Source: Bacteroides sp.
GTDB lineage: Bacteria > Bacteroidota > Bacteroidia > Bacteroidales > Bacteroidaceae
Reading direction: 5' to 3'
NCBI GenBank assembly: GCA_015060735.1
Contig: SUXX01000009.1
Span: 1 to 48,464 of the forward strand
DNA: 48,464 nucleotides
Made by a program: the position numbers and the translations under genes
Part shown: in pieces, positions 43,931 through 48,464 of the stretch
Layout: the number at the start of each line of letters is the position of its first letter
Numbering within the stretch: position 1 is the first letter of the stretch
Notes under the pieces: generated by a model
The model's database searches: none
What the model was told of the DNA's origin: nothing
What the model saw: only the letters and a program-made list of their open reading frames with translations

Positions 43931-43964
43931 AATAAAGAGTCGCTTTTAAAAGCGACTCTTTATT
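43931..43964. terminator. Perfect 34-bp palindrome, bidirectional terminator overlapping a stop codon
   Basis: AATAAAGAGTCGCTTTT and its exact complement (17 bp each, no spacer) end the 5'-nucleotidase gene. On the minus strand the TAA of the 54-aa membrane protein lies at the centre (43946-43948), so its last codons (KSRF) are encoded inside the hairpin. Confidence 0.85.
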
Positions 43965-44110
43965 GAAATATAATTATAGATTTGAAAGCCAAAAAGGAAT
44001 AATCCGAACACGGCTAGATAGTAAACTTCGTCCACCACACACCAAATGGTGAACGCCAATGCCAGAATTGCCAATACAATGATTCCATAGATTTTTCCTT
44101 TTGCTCCCAT
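43946..44110 (-). CDS. Small two-helix membrane protein, 54 aa (hypothetical)
   Basis: MGAKGKIYGIIVLAILALAF is followed by a short loop (VVDEVYY) and a second hydrophobic stretch (LAVFGLFLFGFQIYNYI), ending with a basic tail. It is not recognised as a known family. The ATG at 44110 is preferred to the one at 44134, because the strong promoter at 44140-44171 starts transcription near 44133. Its 3' end lies inside the terminator palindrome. Confidence 0.6.
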   Translation of the reverse strand: MGAKGKIYGIIVLAILALAFTIWCVVDEVYYLAVFGLFLFGFQIYNYISIKSRF

Positions 44111-44139
44111 TTCAGATATAATTCTTTGATTCATAGACA

Positions 44140-44171
44140 CAAATATAGCAACTAAACCTATTTGATGCAAA
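44140..44171 (-). promoter_or_regulatory. Consensus promoter of the 54-aa membrane protein gene
   Basis: Minus strand: TTTG (44171-44168), 20 bp, TATATTTG (44147-44140). This is a complete match to the Bacteroidetes promoter and supports the small gene being expressed separately from the sigma-factor unit upstream. Confidence 0.75.
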
Positions 44172-44181
44172 ACATTTATTG

Positions 44182-44775
44182 CTATTTTTTGACCGTAATG
44201 TCAACGACCGAACTTCCATCCTTTTTATTGACACGTATCGATGCAATCTTACCCGGCAAAAGTTTATCCACCTCGGCTTTTTCAACCCTTCTCCCGTCGA
44301 TGAAATAAATCGTTCCATTGCTTGCTTTTCCAGCTTTTGTAACAATCATCAAAACCCCTTTCTTGCCCTTCTCACCGTAAGAGTCAGCTACCTTTGAACC
44401 CGGTTTATGAATATCTACACTGACCATATCACCGGTCTTAACTACCTCATTGAGTCCCTTGCGATCTATTTCCTTGCCATCGACCACGATAAGACCTTCG
44501 TATATGCTCCCATTCAAAATTCCTTTCGTATCTAAACCATTGATTGACAAAGTCTTGTTCCCAGTGAAAATGACATGATTCTTTTCAACCACATTCCCTA
44601 CATTCTTATAGGCTATGATGTACTTCGAGATGGTTTTTCCTTCCAACTGTGTTCCATTGAAATTCTCTACCACCTGCTTGTCTATCACATACTTATGAAT
44701 AGTATCCTTTTTAATTTCTGCTGATTGGAGATTCAACACCAATGCACAAAATGCTGATAAAAACAATGTTCCCAT
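44182..44775 (-). CDS. Secreted protein with three plug-like repeats, third gene of a sigma/anti-sigma unit
   Basis: The 197-residue protein has a signal peptide (TLFLSAFCALVLNLQSA). Three related segments follow. Segment 1 (about 29-72) starts YVIDKQVVENFNG. Segment 2 (94-147) starts GLIVVDGKEIDRKGL and ends YGEKGKKGVLMIVTKAG. Segment 3 (155-197) starts TIYFIDGRRVEKAEVDKLLPGKIASIRV and ends VVDITVKK. The xxxDGk..., ...I.si.v..., YG.kG..GV..I.TK pattern resembles the plug domain of TonB-dependent receptors and the C-terminus of Bacteroidetes BlaR1-like M56 peptidases, here without barrel or peptidase. Function unknown; location and operon suggest an envelope sensor or ligand for the anti-sigma factor. 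It starts 16 bp after the anti-sigma gene. Confidence 0.75.
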   Translation of the reverse strand: MGTLFLSAFCALVLNLQSAEIKKDTIHKYVIDKQVVENFNGTQLEGKTISKYIIAYKNVGNVVEKNHVIFTGNKTLSINGLDTKGILNGSIYEGLIVVDGKEIDRKGLNEVVKTGDMVSVDIHKPGSKVADSYGEKGKKGVLMIVTKAGKASNGTIYFIDGRRVEKAEVDKLLPGKIASIRVNKKDGSSVVDITVKK

Positions 44776-44791
44776 AATGATTTATTTTTAC

Positions 44792-45313
44792 TTAATTAAT
44801 TGCCAATAAAGAGGTTGTTCCCATTTCCTTTTCCTTGCTCATGAGGAATGTTTTTGTCGAACCATCCTTCAGTTCAGCTTCTACCCAAGTATATTCATCT
44901 AATGGAGTAGCTGTAATGGATACGATTTCCTCTGTTTTCAAACTCATCATCTCCTGTATGCCTTGAGCTATTTCAACGGTTGTAAAAGAAGATTGAGAAT
45001 GCGATATGACATTCAAAATAAACAACAATGCAACCGAAGCAGCCACCAGACCATCAAACCAAGGCATCCAACGGATGTTTTTCCACTTTGCGTTGTTCAT
45101 GATTCTTTCAAATTCTTCTTCTCCTTCATCAGAAAGAAGAGAGGTATGAATGTTCTCCATCCGAATCAGCCGAGCCACAGCCTGTTCATCCTCATCGGCT
45201 CCATGCAAAGCATAATAATCGGCCAGAAGTTTTTCTTCTTTCGAAGATGTTTCTGCCCCCAGATAGCGGGCTATCAGTTTTCTTCGTATTTCCTTATTAT
45301 TTATATCCATCAT
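44792..45313 (-). CDS. Putative membrane-bound anti-sigma factor
   Basis: The 173-residue protein has a cytoplasmic N-terminal helical region (about residues 1-85, EIRRKLIARYLGAETSSKEEKLLADYYALHG, as in many anti-sigma domains), one membrane helix (about 87-104) and an extracytoplasmic tail. It lacks a full FecR domain. Its ATG overlaps the sigma-factor stop by 4 bp (ATGA), so the two are translationally coupled, as expected for a sigma/anti-sigma pair. Recognition rests on layout and context more than sequence. Confidence 0.75.
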   Translation of the reverse strand: MMDINNKEIRRKLIARYLGAETSSKEEKLLADYYALHGADEDEQAVARLIRMENIHTSLLSDEGEEEFERIMNNAKWKNIRWMPWFDGLVAASVALLFILNVISHSQSSFTTVEIAQGIQEMMSLKTEEIVSITATPLDEYTWVEAELKDGSTKTFLMSKEKEMGTTSLLAIN

Positions 45314-45807
45314 AATTGTCCTTTTAAAAGATTCAACATTTGTTTTCTTGCCGAGGAAATAGTCGATTTAATACTCGTCTTGGGCTTTCCCGTCAAATTA
45401 GCAATTTCATCCAGCGACATCCCTTTCTCATTTCGCAAATGAAGATATTCCCTTTGGGTGTTTGTAAGCGATGCATAGATGCTTTTTCTTATCTTTTTCA
45501 AATCCTCTACATCCGTCAAAACTGTTGCCTCCGTACCACCCATGTAATTGTCATGTATTAAAGATTGGGTGTCCAAGTGCAGCTTCCGATAGTGCGAAAC
45601 ACAAATATTCTTGGTTATCTTCATGGCAAGCAATTCGGCGTCTCTCATCGGATAATCCTGTTCAACAAGCTCCCACAAAGCTAATAAGGCCTCTTGAACA
45701 ATATCCTCTGCCTCCAATCCACCCGAAACCAAAACAAAGTTCCGGGCAACGGAAAGCATCTTTTTCCTTACCTTTTTCGATAATATTTCAAATTCTTCTT
45801 TTTCCAT
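45310..45807 (-). CDS. ECF-type RNA polymerase sigma factor
   Basis: The 165-residue sigma-70 family protein has region 2 at about residues 15-75 (ARNFVLVSGGLEAEDIVQEALLALWELV, the DIVQE motif, MKITKNICVSHYRK) and region 4 at about 110-160 (LTNTQREYLHLRNEKGMSLDEIANLTGKPKTSIKSTISSARKQML, helix-turn-helix). It should direct transcription of envelope-response genes, probably including its own operon. A candidate regulatory dyad lies upstream at 45886-45924. Confidence 0.92.
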   Translation of the reverse strand: MEKEEFEILSKKVRKKMLSVARNFVLVSGGLEAEDIVQEALLALWELVEQDYPMRDAELLAMKITKNICVSHYRKLHLDTQSLIHDNYMGGTEATVLTDVEDLKKIRKSIYASLTNTQREYLHLRNEKGMSLDEIANLTGKPKTSIKSTISSARKQMLNLLKGQL

Positions 45808-45885
45808 GTTTTTCCATTTCTACTTATATGTCGCGGAAACTTGGTAAAAGTAAAAATAAAAAAGCAACAATTTATTGTTCAAGTC

Positions 45886-45924
45886 AAAACGTGCAGACGT
45901 TTTTAAAAAATACCTGCACGTTTT
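45886..45924. promoter_or_regulatory. Inverted repeat upstream of the sigma-factor gene
   Basis: AAAACGTGCAG (45886-45896) and CTGCACGTTTT (45914-45924) are perfect 11-bp arms around 17 nt. It starts 78 bp upstream of the sigma ATG. It could be an operator or an RNA hairpin; there is no clear T-run to call it a terminator. Confidence 0.5.
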
Positions 45925-45993
45925 ACTTTAAACACCAGTACATATTCCCCTTTCCATAGAAAAGCTGAAAAACAAAAAGGTATGTAAACAGCC

Positions 45994-46184
45994 TTCACAA
46001 GTTTCACAAACGCATAACTCATTGATTTTCAATACATAGACGTGAAACTTAAGTGGTTCCACCAAGATTCACAAGCTTCACATAAAAAATCGTAGTGTGA
46101 AACTTGTGAAACCTCAGTGAAAGCATGAAGTTTCACATAGGGACGTTGTAAATCAATTACTTACGAATGCGTGAAACTTGTGAA
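45994..46184. repeat. Cluster of GTGAAACTTGTGAA motifs upstream of the ATPase gene
   Basis: Exact GTGAAACTTGTGAA occurs at 46097-46110 and 46171-46184, its complement at 45994-46007, and a one-mismatch complement at 46068-46081. Partial copies occur at 46042-46050 and 46127-46136. Spacing is irregular (26-48 bp) and orientation mixed. The copies at 46097 and 46128 can pair as a hairpin (GTGAAACTT/AAGTTTCAC). No gene was seen in the 513-bp gap between the sigma-factor and ATPase genes; this cluster fills much of it. Confidence 0.8.
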
Positions 46185-46264
46185 GGGTGTTTTGATACCT
46201 TTTGAAAATTCTGCGTTTTGGAGTGATTTGTTTTGTACTCTGAACAATTTTTAATCAAATTTGT

Positions 46265-46296
46265 TTTGCACGTTGAACAAATTTTGCGTATTTTTG
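46265..46296 (+). promoter_or_regulatory. Promoter of the AAA/DUF4143 ATPase gene
   Basis: TTTG (46265-46268), 20 bp, TATTTTTG (46289-46296): a full-consensus promoter. Start near 46303, leader about 18 nt. It lies 80 bp downstream of the last GTGAAACTTGTGAA copy. Confidence 0.75.
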
Positions 46297-46320
46297 TTCA
46301 GTCTATAAAACAAATGAATA

Positions 46321-47520
46321 ATGGAAACCCTTATTAGCAGATACAAAAGACTATTGGCGGCCACTTCTACCACATACATCCGTAATCTGATGAATACCAT
46401 TCATTGGAACAATCGTTTGGTTGCCATTCGTGGAGCAAGAGGAGTAGGAAAGACCACGCTGATGCTTCAATACTTGAAACAGAACTATACAACCGACGGA
46501 CGGGAAGCCTTGTATGCCAGTTTGGATAGCGGATATTTCACACGCCATACATTGAGCGAATTGGTAGAGCAATTCTATCTGCGAGGAGGTAAACACCTGT
46601 TTTTGGATGAAGTACATAAATATCCCGGTTGGAGTCGTGAAATCAAAAACGCATACGATGAATATCCCGACTTGAAGATTGTGTTCAGCGGTTCTTCCTT
46701 GTTGCAGATTCTGAATGCGGAAGCCGACTTGTCCCGCCGTTGCATCTCATACGACATGCAAGGCCTTTCTTTCCGCGAATATCTTCATTTCTATCATCAA
46801 ATTGAAATCCGTCCTTATACATTGGACGAAATTCTTTTCCATCCGGACAAGATTTGTGAGGAAGTGAATGCCAAGTGCCGTCCGTTGGCTTATTTTGATG
46901 ATTATTTAAAAGTGGGGTATTATCCTTTCCGATTGGAAGGAAACGAGGATTATTATACTCGAATCGAGAATGTGGTCAACATGATTCTGGAAATCGAGCT
47001 TCCTCAACAATGCGGTATCGATGTGGCCAATATACGGAAACTGAAAACATTGCTGACCATTCTTTCTTCCGAAGTACCATTGATGGTGGATATGACCAAA
47101 TTGTCTGCCTTGTCAGAAATGTCACGCACCACCTTATTGGCCTATCTGCAATATCTGCATCGGGCCAAGCTGATTCATCTGCTATATTCCGACCTCGATT
47201 CCTTGAAGAAATTGCAGAAGCCGGACAAGATTTATATGGAAAATCCTAATCTGCTTTATGTCCTTTCGCTGAATGAGGTAAACAAGGGAACAGTCCGTGA
47301 AGTGTTTATGGTCAATCAATTGGCCTATCAGCATCGGGTAGAATATTGTACCCGTAGTGCCGATTATACCATCGACAGAAAGTATGTCATCGAGACAGGC
47401 GGAAAGAGTAAGGATGGCAAGCAGATTGCCGGTGAACAAACTGCCTTCATTGCTGCTGATAATATGGAATATGCGGTAGGAAACAAGATTCCGTTGTGGG
47501 CGTTCGGTTTTTTGTATTGA
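46321..47520 (+). CDS. ATP-binding protein, AAA_14 plus DUF4143 domains
   Basis: This 399-residue cytoplasmic ATPase has Walker A GARGVGKT (38-45), Walker B HLFLDEVH (about 92-99) and a sensor-like IVFSGSS (about 121-126). A winged-helix/DUF4143 C-terminal region follows (MVDMTKLSALSEMSRTTLLAYLQYLHRAKLIHLLY), ending in a nuclease-like segment (YVIETGGKSKDGKQIAG). Members are widespread, often mobile or horizontally moved, and of unknown role. Both sides of the gene carry TTCACAAGTTT-type motifs. Confidence 0.9.
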   Translation: METLISRYKRLLAATSTTYIRNLMNTIHWNNRLVAIRGARGVGKTTLMLQYLKQNYTTDGREALYASLDSGYFTRHTLSELVEQFYLRGGKHLFLDEVHKYPGWSREIKNAYDEYPDLKIVFSGSSLLQILNAEADLSRRCISYDMQGLSFREYLHFYHQIEIRPYTLDEILFHPDKICEEVNAKCRPLAYFDDYLKVGYYPFRLEGNEDYYTRIENVVNMILEIELPQQCGIDVANIRKLKTLLTILSSEVPLMVDMTKLSALSEMSRTTLLAYLQYLHRAKLIHLLYSDLDSLKKLQKPDKIYMENPNLLYVLSLNEVNKGTVREVFMVNQLAYQHRVEYCTRSADYTIDRKYVIETGGKSKDGKQIAGEQTAFIAADNMEYAVGNKIPLWAFGFLY

Positions 47521-47571
47521 ATAAATCACCTACTTTGTTTGAGTAAATACAAAAGAATCAATCATTTAAGT

Positions 47572-47610
47572 AGAGTTCACAAGTTTGTGGTCCACAAAGT
47601 TGTGAACTCT
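47572..47610. repeat. Near-perfect inverted repeat after the ATPase gene
   Basis: AGAGTTCACAAGTTTGTGG (47572-47590) and CCACAAAGTTGTGAACTCT (47592-47610) are 19-bp arms with one mismatch and one central base. No T-run follows, so a protein-binding or processed-hairpin role fits at least as well as termination. It contains the TTCACAAGTTT core found upstream of the same gene. The rest of the 373-bp gap to the recombinase gene shows only the recombinase promoter. Confidence 0.7.
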
Positions 47611-47838
47611 GAAAATTATTAAATATCCACGAAAGGACTAACGAAAATATAATTTACAAACCAGCACGGAGCAAAGGATATGTAACTCAATCCTATCTCT
47701 TAATAGTATTCAACATATCTGTTTATCATTTATATCATATACTAAAACACAATTTGTATTCAAATAAATCTGTATTCATATCCCAGTGCCAGCATTTTTT
47801 TGTAGTCAAAATATTCTTTGAATTTTCTGCATCAGGGA

Positions 47839-47870
47839 TTTGCTGGAACAGGATATTCCAGTTATATTTG
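47839..47870 (+). promoter_or_regulatory. Recombinase promoter with an internal dyad
   Basis: TTTG (47839-47842), 20 bp, TATATTTG (47863-47870): full consensus. Between the boxes CTGGAA (47843-47848) and TTCCAG (47856-47861) form a 6-7-6 dyad, well placed as an operator. Start near 47876, 18 nt before the ATG. Confidence 0.7.
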
Positions 47871-47893
47871 CCAGTGTTAAAGAAGTAACCATT

Positions 47894-48464
47894 ATGAAGA
47901 CAGCAGTAATTTACGCCAGAGTATCATCAAGCAATGACCGTCAGAACACCCAGCGTCAAATCGAGGACTTGACTCAGTTTGCCAGTCGTAACGATTACCA
48001 GTTAATGGGAACATACGAAGAGCATATCAGTGGTGCTACCAAGAACGAAAATCGGTTGGTTCTGATGGAATGTATCAACTACTGCATTGAGAACAAAGTG
48101 AACTATCTCCTGCTTTCTGAACTTTCTCGCTTGGGTCGTTCAACCTTACAAGTATTAAAGTCATTGGAACAACTTCATGAATCGGGAGTTTCTGTTTACA
48201 TTCAGAATCTTGGCATCCATACTTTGCAACCTAATGGAGAGGTTAATCCAGTTGCCAGTATTATGGTTACGGTGCTTGCCGAAATGGCGAATATAGAGCG
48301 TTCTAACATCGTTTACCGCTTGAATAGTGGTAGGGATAGTTACATCAAGAACGGTGGAAAATTGGGCAGGAAACCAGGTTCTGTGAAGACTTCTGAGCAG
48401 AAGAGAGAAGAGTATAAGGAAGTGATTTCGCTTTTAAAGAAAGGGTATGCCATTCGTAATGTCG
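47894..48464 (+). CDS. Serine site-specific recombinase (partial, cut by window end)
   Basis: The visible 190 residues begin MKTAVIYARVSSSNDRQNTQRQI, the resolvase/invertase N-terminus with catalytic Ser in ARVSS. The family motifs HISGATKNENR, LLLSELSRLGRS (LxRLGRs), then VASIMVTVLAEMANIERSNIVYRLNSGR and a C-terminal helix-turn-helix start (GRKPGSVKTSEQKREEYKEVISLLKKGYAIRNV) are seen. It resembles small resolvases/DNA invertases, including Bacteroides promoter invertases. Its targets are not visible here. The stop lies beyond 48464. Confidence 0.93.
   Translation, partial: MKTAVIYARVSSSNDRQNTQRQIEDLTQFASRNDYQLMGTYEEHISGATKNENRLVLMECINYCIENKVNYLLLSELSRLGRSTLQVLKSLEQLHESGVSVYIQNLGIHTLQPNGEVNPVASIMVTVLAEMANIERSNIVYRLNSGRDSYIKNGGKLGRKPGSVKTSEQKREEYKEVISLLKKGYAIRNV

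Noticed and set aside
46321..48464. Insertion sequence comprising the ATPase and recombinase
   Set aside because: No transposase, terminal inverted repeats or target duplication could be delimited; the recombinase is cut by the window end.

Overview
The window looks like a chromosomal segment of a gut-type Bacteroidales bacterium (Bacteroides/Phocaeicola/Prevotella-like). Four things point there: repeated promoters with the Bacteroidetes -7 box TAnnTTTG, usually with TTTG about 20 bp upstream; almost no Shine-Dalgarno sites; families typical of the phylum (DUF4271, DUF3098, secreted tricorn-like S41 peptidases, PnuT-type thiamine salvage, secreted glycoside hydrolases); and the gene order. 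All calls are by eye from the sequence, with no database search.

Layout. 1-3500: a tRNA-Gln (minus) and a secreted tricorn-like peptidase. 3.5-10.3 kb: mostly minus-strand housekeeping genes (tyrS, a TatD-like hydrolase, yidD, rnpA, hemD, DUF4271, a LOG-family protein, metK). metK has a clear SAM-II riboswitch in its leader. 10.5-11.9 kb: a DHA2-type efflux permease. 11.9-16.9 kb: a tightly packed seven-gene minus operon (methyltransferase, ftsX, DUF3098, uppP, truB, queA, folK). 17-27 kb: a small PspC protein, a GH78 rhamnosidase preceded by four 21-bp dyad repeats, an FKBP isomerase, miaB, a CoA-transferase and a GH3 xylosidase/glucosidase. 27-33 kb: a GH13 amylase-like gene in one operon with PnuT-like thiamine uptake and thiamine pyrophosphokinase, a truncated gene remnant, then Nudix, GNAT, VOC and HAD genes. 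33-38.8 kb: a complete RND efflux pump (adaptor, permease, TolC-like channel). 38.9-44 kb: a second tricorn-like peptidase and a 5'-nucleotidase lipoprotein. 44-45.8 kb: an ECF sigma / anti-sigma / secreted plug-repeat protein module. 46-48.5 kb: an AAA/DUF4143 ATPase flanked by short repeated motifs, and a serine recombinase cut by the window end; this end looks accessory.

Several units work together. The queA/truB/miaB/tyrS/rnpA genes serve tRNA maturation and charging. uppP and ftsX serve the envelope. The secreted rhamnosidase, GH3 and GH13 enzymes serve glycan use. The pump forms one tripartite operon, interrupted by a hairpin repeat. The sigma/anti-sigma/effector trio looks like a self-contained signalling unit.

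The strongest non-genic signal is a family of five palindromic elements, four of them exactly 79 bp and the fifth 79 bp plus a clean 27-bp insertion. They sit in intergenic gaps across the window. Two copies, both just downstream of the tricorn-like genes, extend into a larger nested element. The best candidates for something less described are the plug-repeat protein of the sigma module, the 21-bp x4 array, and the repeat-flanked ATPase.
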